Below are positions 14,801 to 27,038 of a DNA stretch of 64,000 bases, piece after piece. This DNA comes from Eremophila alpestris peregrina (Eukaryota > Chordata > Aves > Passeriformes > Alaudidae). The DNA is taken from assembly GCA_009792885.1 (NCBI GenBank), contig WMCF01000035.1, forward strand, positions 1,883,649 through 1,947,648, read 5' to 3'. Within the stretch, counting starts at the first letter, position 1, and each line of letters opens with the position of its first letter. The notes beneath the pieces were generated by a model that saw only the letters and a program-made list of their open reading frames with translations, was not told where the DNA came from and did no database searches. Made by a program: the position numbers and the translations under genes.

Positions 14801-17190
14801 CAAAGCTTTTGCAGTAACTCTACCATATTTTATCGTTTTCTGCTCTCAAGCAAAACAAAAAGGAATGATTGTTTCTTACAATTTGCATTAAATAGAGGAA
14901 TGAAGATGAGGAAGGGAAAAGATAATTTTGGCATGGTAATATTGAGATGTTTTATTTCAGATCAAAAGTCTCAGGAAACAATTAATGTTTAGATCCTTGC
15001 TAAACTGAGAAATCTCAGTGCATGTAATTAGCATGTTTGTTCTACTGTGGCCTGCAAAGGACAAAAGGGGACAGAGGGTTGTCATTTAAAACTTCCCATT
15101 TGCTACAGCAGAGAAACCAGTCAAGTTTCATGGGAAAAGACTGAGTTGCACTATTCTGTGACATCAGTTCTTAGTTTTATTCCATTTAACAACACAGCTG
15201 AAAAGGCCATGCATATTAATCTAGAAGGTAATTAATATAATCAGTCACTATTGATGTATTGTTGACTCTGCAGAATTTTTCAGTGGGTTTAATAAGCAGA
15301 CAGCACCATTTGCTTTAGTTAAGCTGTGCCATGCCTGCTACATGCACTGCTATTTTTTGCTAGATTCTTTGCTGAATACAAACCACTGTTATAAAATTAA
15401 AGCACAAAAAAATAGCTGTGTGCTTGAACATGTCTTTTTGCTCTGCATAACCCCTCTGGAAATCCTTAATTTGAAATGACCTTGCCTGTTGCTGGCTCTA
15501 AATTGTGCCTCCATAAGCTCTTCAGTTCAAGGTATATTCAGATAGATCAGCAGTGCTATTCTGTCCTCTTCTGTTTGAGGATATCTCTTCTTGCCTCCCA
15601 CTGTCCACATTGTAAGCCACAACTATACCATGGACTGTGGCACAGAGTGGGAGAAAGCAAATAGAGAATGGGACTAGGCAGAACTGTGGTTCCAATTCTA
15701 GCTCATTAATTCATTGGTGGTTTTTATATTTCTTTGCAGCAGTGCTTCTGTAGTTTGGCTTCCCTTTGTTGTGCTGAGTATTTAGCTGTACTTTTATGGC
15801 TTTGCCTTTGGGAATAAGAATCATAAAAGAACAGAGACCTCCAAAAAGGATTAACCCTCTGGTTTTCTTCCAATGATTTTTTTTTTTTTTGCTTCCTCTT
15901 GTGTTAATGAGAGTTGTTTTGTTTTTTTCCTTGAACTTGTAAAATATTTAGGTTATTTTAAAATAGACATTGCCAGTACTAAATGTTGACTTAATGTTCT
16001 AAAACACATAGTAGCTATGGCTTTTGTTTTGTCACTGGAAGTCTATGGCAGCCATTGACTTTATTAAGAGCAGGAAAATGATATGTTACAGAGCCATTTC
16101 ACCCTCCATGCTGTCTCCTCTAATACATATATCTATGGAATTGTGGTAATTAAAGGCTCTTTATGTTTTATGATTTCAGTTGCATGAGTTGAGTCTTAGC
16201 CTAATTGTTTAATGAACAGCTGGAAAGTTTTCTTGATCTTAAGCCATTACTGTAGGCTGACCTAATTTTGAGTCTAAGCAGAAAGACCAGTTTGTGCTCT
16301 GTTTTGTGTAGTTGACACTTCAGAAGTATGTGGCAGAAATATATGGCACAGGGCTGCCCAACTACTGATATGCCTGTCCTGAGAACAGAGAGCTGTGTTT
16401 TTTAGGCTGTTGAGTGATTTCATTTACTATTCCCCCAGCTGGAATCTCTTCTATGTCAGAAAGAACAATCCACCTGCATTTAATTGATGCTGTGTCTTCA
16501 GCTCTTGCTGGAACTAACCATCTCTTCATATTCAAGAAAAGAACAAGCTTGAGTAGTGAGAAATAAAATCTGTGTCAAATTTATGTGAGTTCATATAATG
16601 ATAAAACAATTTATTTTTTAATGAGTTGCTTGTAAAACGATGAGTTTGCTTTTTAACGGGCAGAATTTTGAAGCATCAGCTCTATAGCAAGAATTGATCT
16701 GTTCTGAAAAATATCTTTGAACATCTCTGGGTACTTAAAATAAGGCATTGTTAAAAAGAATCTTTTTTTTTTTTTTGAATGAGAATGGGAACTTAAACTT
16801 CTGGAAGAGAAATATGTAATTTTTTTTTTGCTCATATTTTACATAGCTTTCCACGTTCTTTCTGCTTTTTACTTCTACACAATACATTATTCAGTACGTA
16901 GTTATCTACAATAATCTTGTAACTGAGATGACTTCGGAGAGTCTGAAGTACTGGCTGTTACTTAATGGGTGGGGCAATTCTTAAGTGGGCTATTTTGTCG
17001 TGATTTCAAATGCTTCCTATTTGTCTGTGCCAGCTTAGTTCTTTGCTCCTTAGGAAGCAGTTTTCTCCTTTGATGTGCTTGCCTAATAAACAGTTGTATT
17101 TATCAGCAGATGGTGGTTTTTGGTTGGAGTTCAGGTCATGTTTTAGTGTACATGGTCCAGTTCCCAGGCTGTAGGTGCTGTGTAAGGAAT
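8870..17190. other. Non-coding stretch with two GC-richer patches
   Basis: Most of the interval is plain AT-rich DNA. Patches at about 10230-10370 and 10490-10580 rise in GC and carry 60-85 codon frames on both strands, but without matching splice pairs. A similar patch lies at 12380-12530. They could be old degraded repeats or chance. Poly-T runs occur at 13207-13219, 15879-15890 and 16761-16776. No RNA gene was seen. Confidence 0.5.
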
Positions 17191-17312
17191 TCACAGCCTC
17201 TTCCTCTTTGCAGGGCACTGGCACTGCTGACGGGGCAGCCCTGCTTCCTTCTCAGCTTTGCTCCGGGTGGGACCCCTGGCGTCCTGCAGCTCCTGAATTC
17301 TCTGCCTCACAT
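17191..17312 (-). CDS. Possible terminal coding exon, protein not recognised
   Basis: Read on the minus strand, a pyrimidine-containing acceptor (CTATCTCTAAAG) precedes a frame that runs about 40 codons to a TGA at 17191-17193. From the first full codon, 29 of 39 third positions are G or C, although the flanks are AT-rich. This contrast is a coding-like signature. The encoded peptide is basic and hydrophilic, with the segment RQRIQELQDA followed by a Cys pair (QCQCP) and a KRKRL tail. No AATAAA was found close downstream on that strand. The plus strand of the same bases is also open and has its own acceptor-like CTCTTTGCAG ending at 17213, so strand is uncertain. It may instead be a GC-rich relic of a repeat or pseudogene. 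Confidence 0.22.
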
Positions 17313-19665
17313 CTTTAGAGATAGGTGTTACTTTTCTCAAGGGTTTTACCCATTCACAAAGACTACAATATGTGACTTTCAGGTTCAAGAAGATTGACCC
17401 TTCCCTGTCTGAACAATTTATGTGAATGCAACTAATTTTTGCCCTGGGTGGGTACCCAGCTTCTCTGGGACTGACTGGTTTTATGTAAATGCTTGGACAA
17501 CCTGTACAGACTTTTTTTGCTATGTGACAGATTTGAATTCTGATGACATTATTGATTTTGGTAGTCTGGGATTATTCAGATAGAGTCTGGCAGTTGATGA
17601 TGCCGTGCTTGACATAGTTAATACCTGGCTTCAGAGGAACCTACCTGAGCTTTATTAAAAGGTATATATCCCAAATCCTCACTTGAGACATGCTGGTTTA
17701 GATCATGAGAAGTTTGCTAGGCCCCCATTGCATGTGTGGTCTCTGAACTCTTCCCATGGCTATGTGAAGAGAGAATATTATATGTGTGGCACCTTATGTG
17801 GAACATGCACTTTTAAAGTACATACTTGGAGTAAAATACAAAAACTGAGCTTTCTTTTTGCAAGTTCATTCCTTTGCTTTATTCTCTTAAAGTGATTTTT
17901 CCAAACCCCGTGATTGCTTGGCTGAGTTATATAAAGAAGAATAATGAAAAATTGAAATTATCATATATGCTGTCACTGAAGTGAAGGTTGCTGTTAATAT
18001 TTTGCTAATCCATATTTCAGTTATTTGCAATACTTCCCATTTACAAGGGAGATATCTTCCCATATTCTCCTTTGATGTACAGAGTGTAAGTATACTTTTC
18101 TAGTAGTATTAATAAATATTTGCTTGACATTTAATCTCATTGATCTTTAATCAGTTCTTAGTAGTTGTGATAACTGAAGTTACAAAGTTGAAATAACTTC
18201 CTTTCTGGATCAAAACAGGAATGCTGCTTTCCTTTATTTGTATATGTTTTAAAGATACTATGCCTTGTCATTTATTTCATTTGACTTAATCATTGGAGAA
18301 GATTAAAGGTGGCTTATTTCATAGACATATGCTTAACAAAGAAGGATTTTACAAACATCTGTGCAAAAACATACAACATCTTCCTGCTTTCTTATCAGTA
18401 AATGCAGCTGTTCCTGTTTTTAAAAATCAGATGTGTGATAATGTGGAGTAGCAGTGTTTGAAGGCTTCATTTTCTGATATCTAAGACATGTTTCTTTTTC
18501 CTGAGCTTGGACAGGTATAAATAAGAAAGATAAATTTACAGCTAATGTTGATTTTATTTTTTTTTCCATTTCCCCCTGCCCCTGACACTATCAGAAACTG
18601 TTGCCAATGTCATCTGCTAAGTGAATTGCAGGTTCTTGTCACATGGATGCTGGGTTAAAGATAATTAGTCTATACACTGAATAGTGATAAACTATGCACA
18701 ATAATACAACTTTTTTATGATTTAAAATTTCTATCAAATTTATAAATTAAAAAGAAGTTGCCGATAAAAGAATGTGAGTAATTTAATGTCCTTCACACAA
18801 GGGACGCTATCAGGAAATCCAAACCTGAGTTGTCTTTTTAGTGTTTTATTCTTGGTTTAAAAGTATGGTTTGCTGTTTGTATTGACAGATCCATACAAGT
18901 GAAATAGGAAACACAGTTGTTGAGATAAATAGATGTGCAAATCTGTTAGTAAGTCATTAAGTTACTATTTTTAGTAGCTAAATTGCAATTCTACACTGCC
19001 ACTTTTACAGCTTATTTCAGTTTTGCTTTGTTTCTTTCTTTTGGAGCCAAGTGGGGTGATATGCCCATTAGTCTTTCAGAATGGGTAAATGTAGTCAAGC
19101 AAAACAGCTACAAACCATGTTTCATGGCAATCTCTCTCTGGCCAAAACCCCATAAAAAACCCACAGTGTATGTCTTCTTGAAACCCTCCCATATGTGTTG
19201 GTTGTAAAATGGTACAGGTAAAATGTACTAGGGTGTCTTAAAAGTAGGGTAGAATCTTAACTGAGTTGTGTATTCCTCATCACCATACCCATCAGTACTT
19301 CTGTTCTATGAATTTATTTTTTTTTTAACTTTGAGCTTCATAAAATTTTTAAGGCTTACAGATGAAAACTGCTTTTTAGAGCCACTCTTTTCCAGGCCAT
19401 ATTGAGATGTTGAATCACTTCTATTGTTGTTTTAATTATGGTATAGAGCAGTCTTCATGGTTTCTGGGTTCCTCTATTTGTTTATTGCTTAGCTCTCTCA
19501 CTGAGGTCTCAGGTAAATCTGATCCTGCTTAGTGTGAGATCTGATTGGATCACACCTGGCAATTTGTCACCTGTCTCTAAATGGCCAATGAATTTTTCAC
19601 TGTCAGATGGTGTTATAAGGAAATCTGGGAAACTGCAAACTGAGAAAGAAAACATGTGTGCACAC

Positions 19666-19680
19666 TTTTTTTTTTTTTTT
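19666..19680. repeat. Poly-T tract (15 T)
   Basis: An uninterrupted run of 15 T directly follows CACAC. No flanking target-site duplication or recognisable retroposed gene body was noticed. Confidence 0.9.
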
Positions 19681-22029
19681 AAAGAAAGTGCTTCACAAGC
19701 TTTGTTTTACTAGTTGGAAGATGTTTAAATAGCTGTTGCCAAACCATGAATAGATAACCTTAGTGGAGGGGAAGTTTATTTTTAGTCTATTATGAGTTGG
19801 TTAGAAAATCAACTTAAGCTGAATAGGTTTGTATTGCCTTCAAATCAAGTACAGATGTTTGATTATTCTAGATGAATGGATGCAAAACCTCATATAATTT
19901 TGGTGGTGTAGTAGTGAGACTTTCATATAAACTCACTCTTATTCTTCAGCCACTGATATTCCTATTTGGAAAACTTAGGATATTCTAGCAACAAACAGTA
20001 ACTACCATGTCCTGCAATTGCAGGAAGTCTGTTTTACAAATACAGCGATATTAATCACAAGATATAACATATTCTTCTTGCTTCCTTCTGGGCTCCTTTA
20101 TATGATCTCCTTTATTGTTTCTTGTAGGAGCTCATTTTTTTATTTTATATCTTGGAAAAATGATGTCTTACTCTGGTGATTCACCTTGAGGTTTGATGAG
20201 AAGCATCTTTTCTATCACCCATAAATTCTTGCTTTACAAAAGTCTGCTTGGTGCTATGGGTCTGAAATCAGGGGCAAAATGAAAAAGTGCATTAAAAGAC
20301 AAAGATTTCTGATTTTAGCAGCTTTCTGACTGCTGTGTCATATTTCATCACTATTAAAATATTACTGAGATATTGGGTTTGCCTTCCTATTCCCTACAAC
20401 AGACTTAAGTCTTGGTTTTGTAGCTGGAGTTCAGTGTAGGAAAGTGAAGACACTTCCCTTCTAGTCAACAGTCAGATTTTTCAAAACTTCTGTTAATATT
20501 TTCAATACAAAAGAAAGAAAATTTCTGTTTTGCTTAATCTTGGGTTATTTAGTGGCAGTTGCATTTTCATGGTTTGCATACAACTGAGTCCTGTAACCCA
20601 GATGAAAATCCTAGCTGGAATAGCTGTATTTCAGATTTTCCTTTAGAGTAGGGTATTTTATGCAAAACTTGTAAAGCTGGATATAAAATGGGATAAGTCA
20701 ACCTAAGACTCTAAGGAAATGTTTTTCCTGCAGGGAGAGAGGAGGAAGGCATACGCTTTTGTCAGCACCTGTAAACTGACAGCTAAATAAAAATAGACTG
20801 ACAATGCATGTGCAAGAAAGGGAATGAAAATTGCCTCAGTCAAAATGTCTTTACAGCCAATCCTTGAGATGCTTCTTTGCAAAAAGTATGCAACATTGGA
20901 AACTGAACAAGCTCCTCCTTCAGAGGCTGAAATGTTTTAAACTGCTGCTGACTCACTAAAATATGTAAAGAATAAAACTTGTTTAGCTATAGAAACTAAA
21001 TATTTGATAAGTCATGTTTATCATAAGGTTGTGCTTTTTAACTGTGTTGTTGGTTCATAAATAGTAATTCTAAAATTAAATAAATGCTGGATACTATGAT
21101 AATTAGGGAGTTCCTGAAGAGGCCTACAATCCATTTTTTAGCAGTGTTTTCTATGGATGTGTTTTGCCAGTACTAATATGTTTACTTATATCAGTTTATT
21201 TCAGAAGTCTTTGTTGTTTATCTTACTTTTATGAAGTAATTTTATTATTATTAATAAAAATAATAGGAGAATTTGGCAACTGGATACACAACAGACGTGC
21301 TGTCTATTTTCTCTCTTCGTTTATTTTTCTCTTGTTAAAGTCATCAAAATGTTGACAGCTGCATAACTCTCTTTAAAGCTTTCATATCTTGACAGATATT
21401 ACAGATATTTGTCATTTTACTTACAGTAAGTGACAGCTAAATTAGCTTTATGCTGTATTGGAGGATATCTCAGATGTAGTGAGTCCAGTCAAATTTATAT
21501 TCCATTTCTTTAATGTGCAGCTGATTTTCGAGTGGTTATTAAGGAGTGAACAGTGAAGTGATACATGAAGAATGTGAAAATATTGAGCCAGCAGATATTC
21601 AAGGTTAACAGATGAGAAATATGTTCCCCTTTTATTACTTCTATCACATTGGATAGTCTAGTTTTTCCTTCATTTTCACTTCTTGTTTCAGCTGGATGTG
21701 GGGTTGAAGAGCTATATCATCCTGCTTTAATAGATACCCCCTTCCCAGCTGAGTATTTAAGGCTGCCAGGAGATACTTGTAGGTGTTTGTAGGTCACAGT
21801 GGAAGATACTCAGTGGGACAACGTTGGTTCAGTATCACTGCACCTACCCACTGTGTGTTAAGTACTGTTCATTCATTGTCTGCCATGTGGATGTAGTTCA
21901 GAATGTATGTATATATTTCTGTTCAAAAGTTTGGGCTGAATTAAGGATGGGAAGAGAGCAAACAAAACTACCGAATGGAAGAAAATATCTTTTTGCTGTC
22001 AAGTAACTTATTCAGCAATGTCACTCTGG

Positions 22030-22060
22030 TTTTTTTTTTTTGGTTTTTTTTTTTTTTTTT
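22030..22060. repeat. Compound poly-T tract (T12-GG-T17)
   Basis: Two T runs are separated by GG. It could be the A-rich tail of an old minus-strand retroposon, but no body was recognised next to it. Confidence 0.9.
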
Positions 22061-23540
22061 GTGCCATGCATAAATACAAAGCATAATTAAAAAAATTGCA
22101 GTACATTTTTACATTATTAAACTGAGAATGTCTGCAAAAATGTACTTGACAGGAGGGGGAGATGAAGGAAGAAAAAAAGGAAAAAACTTGTTGTCTTTTA
22201 CCTAGGTAGCATAATTACACAATTCAGTGTTTCTCACAGTTGTCTGTTTAAATTGCTGTCAGAAATTGAAAACTCCATAGGATGATATTTTTTCATTTTA
22301 GCACATTCAATGTATTGCTAATGATAGCCAGACTTTCAAATTACTATAAATGTAAAAAGATGAGTTATACATGTTCAGTGTTTTAATCTGCTCTGCTCTG
22401 ATACTGCTGTCTTACTCCTGGGAATCCCTCTAGCATTTGGACAATTAGTATTTGGAACAAGCCATTATAAGATTAGCTCACTGTTGCTCAAATCAAAGTA
22501 GGAGAAGTGAGACAAGCCACTAGAATTGTAAGAGAATAACTGATTTAACTGATTTTTTTCTACTATACTTTAAATAACTTAAAAACTTCAGAAGTTTTTG
22601 AAACCTGGCAAGTAGTATAATTGTATCTTGGTGGTTTTTTTTTTTTTCCCAGTGGTGTTTTAAGTCAGATTTTGTTTATTTGTTTAGGGTTTTCTATGGG
22701 GCAGGTTGTTTTTTCTTATTTTTAATTTTTTTGGTAGGTGCAGCCTTCTCTGAAAATAATTTATGCTTAGATGGGCTGAAGTTTAAGTTAAGCATAGCAG
22801 TTTCTCCTAGAGGACCACCAAAGCAGGGGCACTGTGTGAGTTGGTGTGTTAGTATCTGTATGCACCACTTTGCATTCCAAGGAGAGCAAACCCAAGAGTG
22901 TTGAGTGAAAAATTATTTTTGGGGATTACTTTGGATACTGGCCTGAATCAGGCACAGAGTTACATCTGTTCTAACTGCAACTGATGCTAAAACACCTACT
23001 GACCTCTCAGAAGAGAGGAAGGTTTACAGCAGTGTTACAGAGAATCATGGCTTAAGTGGAACATTGCCTTATGCTGTGTTTAAACATATTTTCTTTTCTT
23101 TCAGTATTACTGACATAGCAGATATGTGGCAGGGAGCAATATTTATTGGTAGAGAATTTCTTGAGAAAGTCTCTAAAGTGGAAAAAAGTGTGGCAAATTG
23201 CAGAAGCTGGAATAGAGCTTTCACATTCTCCCTGAAAAGAATGTTTGCTTTATGAAAAAAAAAAAAGTGGCATAAGAATTTTGAAGAGGCGAACATATGC
23301 TGTAAAGGTTTATCTGCTTTACTTCACAGCACTGAAGCTGGGTATTTTACCTATTCCTGAATGCCAGTAAATGCAGCTGGTGATCCTAACTGTCAGTATA
23401 TTCTAGGATTTGATAAGTGTTTTCATTCTGGTTCTTGAATGAGAGTTTTCCACAGTCCAAGAAAAATTATATGGCTTCTATAGAGTTCTCTAAAACCATT
23501 AATTGGTCTATTCAGATTTTATCTGTAACTTTACTTTGTG

Positions 23541-23600
23541 TTGAGCACTATTGGTAATGCTCAATAAACTATACTAAAGCCCTGTTTCCTAGGCTTTAGT
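23541..23600. repeat. Two adjacent short inverted repeats
   Basis: The first pair is TTGAGCA (23541-23547) with TGCTCAA (23558-23564). The second is ACTAAAGCC (23573-23581) with GGCTTTAGT (23592-23600). Both stems are perfect and have loops of about 10 nt. They sit 8 bases apart. No function is known. Confidence 0.6.
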
Positions 23601-24261
23601 GATAGGATGAATATTCCCCAGGAACACGCAGGCTGAAAGTGCTGATTGCTTAGTGTGGGTTAAACACACCTATCTGAAACATAACCTTATTAATATTACA
23701 TCTGTCAGATTTGTCAGGCATCTTAAGAGTGTAGTATTTCAGCAGTGGTTTTATAGAAACTTGCTGCAGAACTGGACGGGATTATTCATGTATGAGATAC
23801 ATCACACTTAGTGCAGTATTAAATTCTAGCAGTGAAAGGATGCAAACCAGTTCATAACCTTACATTGTGCACTGCAGTAATCTTGATAATAGTGTACAGT
23901 CAAATTAGCAGTGAATAAATGCTGAACTCTGCTTTCTGTCAGAAATGGTACTCATGCAGTCTCTTGTCTGTCTTTGTGCATGCTGTCCTGAGCAGCTCAC
24001 TGGAGAAAAAAACATGAGATAAAAAGATGCAATGAATTATTCTGGCTGCATAACACATTGTAGAGAAGGTGCTGAGGATCTCAGTAAGGATGAGAAATCT
24101 TGCCTGTTTCAGTTCTTGGGTGAGCAGCAGTGTGTGTATATAAAACTGCAGGAGTACCTCCTTCCAGAACATCTCTGTTTATCAAAATTATATTAGAACA
24201 GAAGGTGGAATAAGTATAATTCTTAGTAGGCAGTTGATTCAGTATAATCTTATTATTCCAG

Positions 24262-24429
24262 ATGTGACAGAAAGCGGAGGCAAGACCATAGGGACAGACC
24301 CTATGGGCTACAGCTTTTACCCTAGAACACACATGGGAATTATCAATCAGTTTCTTTGTCTGTGCTTTCTCTGTAGTTTTACACTGCTTCATTGGAGATT
24401 TTTCACCATTTTTCAGTTGGGTGGATCTG
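24262..24429 (+). other. Exon-like segment with splice-type borders, probably pseudo-exon
   Basis: The segment follows TTATTATTCCAG and ends before a strong donor (GGATCTG then GTAAGT). It is 168 nt, open in one frame, and would be a phase 1-1 exon. The peptide has a hydrophobic middle stretch rich in Leu, Phe and Cys, and matches nothing I recognise. The minus strand is also open over 24413-24595, with an acidic peptide beginning MPQEFKLEV, so coding strand is unclear. A perfect 8-bp hairpin lies inside at 24286-24306. Splice-like borders are common by chance in long introns, so confidence is low. Confidence 0.15.
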
Positions 24430-24599
24430 GTAAGTCCCCACCTTCTTCTATTCCAAGGGTTGCCAGCATCCCTTCTGAGGAACTCATATCACATTCTTTT
24501 AAGGTGTTTGGTGATGCATTGGGAATAGATGGCTCTCCTCTTTCTATGTAAACTAATAGGTCTTCTGTCACTTCCAATTTAAACTCCTGGGGCATCAGA

Positions 24600-26510
24600 A
24601 ACTGTTACTTCACGTTTTCTTCCCTGGAAAACAAAACAAAAATGAATGAGACTCTTTCAAGCTGCAGTGGAATGAATTTTGAAATTTAGAGCACATACTT
24701 TTTGCTGAATAGAAAAGTTGTAATGAAAGACTTTGATCAATCAACCTGCTGTACTTGAGGAGCAGGGGTTAAAAACTTAAAAAGCTTACTGTTGAGCCTG
24801 CATCATTATAATCATCATCTTAGAAATTTTTTTTGAGATGGCAGAAGGAATCAGCCATAAGCACAGGGAGCAGCATATTTATCCCTGTAGAAGAGCAGAT
24901 GTGGATAGCTTTTGCAGCACACTTGTAGGAACATCAAATGTCTCCCAGCTAGCCCTGCTTTGGCCTTGGAAAGGCTGGCTGAAGTCAGGACAAGATCTGT
25001 CTTTTTGGAAATTCAAACTGAGGCCAAATTAACCAAATGCTGTAAAACCTTGGTGTCCAGAAGACTGATAAGTATGGTTTTTCAATTCAGTCATTTCTGT
25101 AAGAAAACGTATTTGGTTTAGTAGATCAGCCTTCTTGGAGTTGAAAAATGATTTGAATAATGCAATGATTCTCAAAAATTGCATCTATTTGTATCTAATT
25201 GCTGTCTCAAAGAGGAGGTTTTGTGCTCCAGATTCCCAGTCTGTAACTGTGTGACAGGGACGAAGAGATAAAATAGATTTCAAAACAGGAGAACCTCTTG
25301 TAGGGTGATTGAAGGGATTTGTTACTGTTTCCTTCTTGCAGTATGAATCCAAAACTTAGAAGAAAGGTGTGTCCTCAAAGGTTCATATTAGGAGGGAAAA
25401 GAAAAATGTTACTGCATTTCCTCCTTGATGAAAATGCAGACAAAGCTGGTAAATGCTTGAAATATGGTTGTTAGAGGCTCATCTGAATTTTTACTAGGCA
25501 TTATGAAATATTTGTTTTGACTTTGAAGAGTGCATCAATTAAAAAGAGATGGTGCCTCAGAGGAATGTTTACAATAAATGCCAAATGACTGACCTGGCCT
25601 CTTCTTGTTTGAAGTGCTAGTTCTCAGGACAGATTATAAAGTATTTGGATGAGGATATGGGCAAAAAGAATTGTTTGATTCTTGCTGTGTTTACCGGTAA
25701 AAGGCTTATTTGCAGATAGTTTTTGAAGATCCCAATCAAGCTCAAAATAGGAAACACTATATATAATAAAAATGTACCTTTCTGAAAGTGATACCTAATG
25801 GAATGACAAGTAAAATTCAGGGAAGGTATCACCATTTTCACTGTGATGGAGAAAGTCATGGATTTTCCCAGCATTTTGACATGCTCCTGGCCCCTGGCTT
25901 GTGCTGCCAAACTGCCTCTAAGAGGTGGAAGAATAATGCATTTTTCTTAAGAAGTCAGTTTTTCTCTATGTTTCTATTAGTTCAAAACAGAGCTGAATTT
26001 CACTGAGAGCAAAGTGTATTTTTGTGTATATATACACACACACATATGTGTGTATAGGATGGCGACGTTCATTTCTGTTTGTCTCTATGGTCTGAAAACT
26101 TCTAATGAATCGAACTACTCAATGAAATTGAGAAACTACTTAAAATAGTCCTGTTTACCAAAATTCACCTGTTTACCTGGTCTCATCCCCAAAACACTTT
26201 TTTGTTTTTAAAGCTATACAAGTCAAGTAGCTTAACAGGTCGAGTTGATAAAAGATGTCTTTTTATAAAGAAATACTGTTTGTCTGGGACTGAATGCATG
26301 TGTTTATATGGGATTTTTGTGTTTATAATGAGGGTTTGTTTTGTAACCAGTAACCAATGAGACCTCTCTGATGTTCATACAGAGTGATTGCCCTTGATAG
26401 TTTTTCTCTGAAGCAGATCTAAACCACTATTGAGATCTTTACACTTCATCATATCTCTGTCATGTTTAGTATTTAATTTTTAAAAAAATATTTCAATGCC
26501 TTAGATTTTG
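24600..26510. other. Non-coding stretch with a TA/CA palindromic microsatellite
   Basis: No gene recognised. At 26023-26056 a TG/TA/CA alternating purine-pyrimidine run is self-complementary and could form a hairpin or Z-like DNA. If the minus-strand exon at 26715-27038 is real, the sequence below about 26500 is downstream of its polyadenylation site. Confidence 0.5.
26023..26056. repeat. TG/TA/CA dinucleotide microsatellite
   Basis: Alternating TGTGTATATATACACACACACATATG-type sequence (described by its units: TG, TA, then CA, then TG) forms an imperfect palindrome of about 34 bp. Confidence 0.8.
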
Positions 26511-26516
26511 TATTAG

Positions 26517-26522
26517 TTTATT
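26517..26522 (-). terminator. Possible poly(A) signal (AATAAA on the minus strand)
   Basis: TTTATT on the plus strand reads AATAAA on the minus strand, about 190 bp downstream of the stop codon at 26715-26717. It is the nearest exact hexamer I found downstream of that stop and would give a short 3' UTR. An A-rich tract (poly-T on plus, about 26526-26540) lies just upstream of it on the minus strand. The hexamer is frequent in AT-rich DNA, so this alone is weak. Confidence 0.3.
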
Positions 26523-26714
26523 TTCTTTTTTTTTTTTTTCATACTAATTAGACTAGCCACTTCAATTTTCTTCTTTATAGTCTCCTAGAGTTAAAAATAA
26601 TGCATACTTATCTAGCTAAAAGCTAGTTCAGCCCTGCCCTACTTGTGGGATCATTCCTTTACACATAATGATACCAATAAACACAAGGAGATCCTCAGAC
26701 ACTTTTGCTCCCGG

Positions 26715-27038
26715 CTAAAGACGAATCTGCATGAAAGCATTTCTAGAGTCTGTATTTTTCGTGTCAGAAGATATAAAACCTTTCATGTTGGCTTGTATTA
26801 AGGGAGAGTCCTTTAGCCTGCCATGAGTCATGTAACTCCTTTTGTCCTGGTAACTGAGGGTGTTAAGGCAAGTCCCGAGTTTGGCTCCAGGCGCTGGCTC
26901 TTGTTGTTGGATGCTGACAATGGCAAAACATTCTTTGCTGTTGGGGATGTGAATGGAACTGGGTGAGGTCAGGAGCTCAGTGACTGGAGCTGCAGTTCTT
27001 CGAAGAGGATTCACCTGATGATAGGTCTTGTGCAATGT
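26715..27038 (-). CDS. Probable last coding exon of an unidentified minus-strand gene
   Basis: On the minus strand a good acceptor (GTTCTTTTTAATACAG) is followed in phase 0 by 107 codons and a TAG at 26715-26717. The frame is part of the longest open frame in the window (open up to 27299, 194 codons), unusual in AT-rich DNA. Within the exon about half of third positions are G or C, above the local background. The peptide is hydrophilic, Ser/Thr/Pro-rich at the start (PLRRTAAPVTELLTSPSS), with no membrane segment and no domain I recognise; it ends in QIRL. This would suit a flexible C-terminal tail. A possible poly(A) signal lies about 190 bp downstream. Upstream exons should be at higher coordinates or outside the window; none was firmly found. 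It could instead be a chance frame or a retrocopy remnant. Confidence 0.42.
   Translation of the reverse strand, partial: TLHKTYHQVNPLRRTAAPVTELLTSPSSIHIPNSKECFAIVSIQQQEPAPGAKLGTCLNTLSYQDKRSYMTHGRLKDSPLIQANMKGFISSDTKNTDSRNAFMQIRL

Larger units (their letters stand above)
17400..24260. other. AT-rich non-coding stretch
   Basis: No gene recognised. The sequence is dominated by AT-rich words with poly-T runs at 19666-19680 and a compound T12-GG-T17 tract at 22030-22060. Two adjacent hairpins lie at 23541-23600. Frames of 60-78 codons occur on both strands without splice context. Confidence 0.55.
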
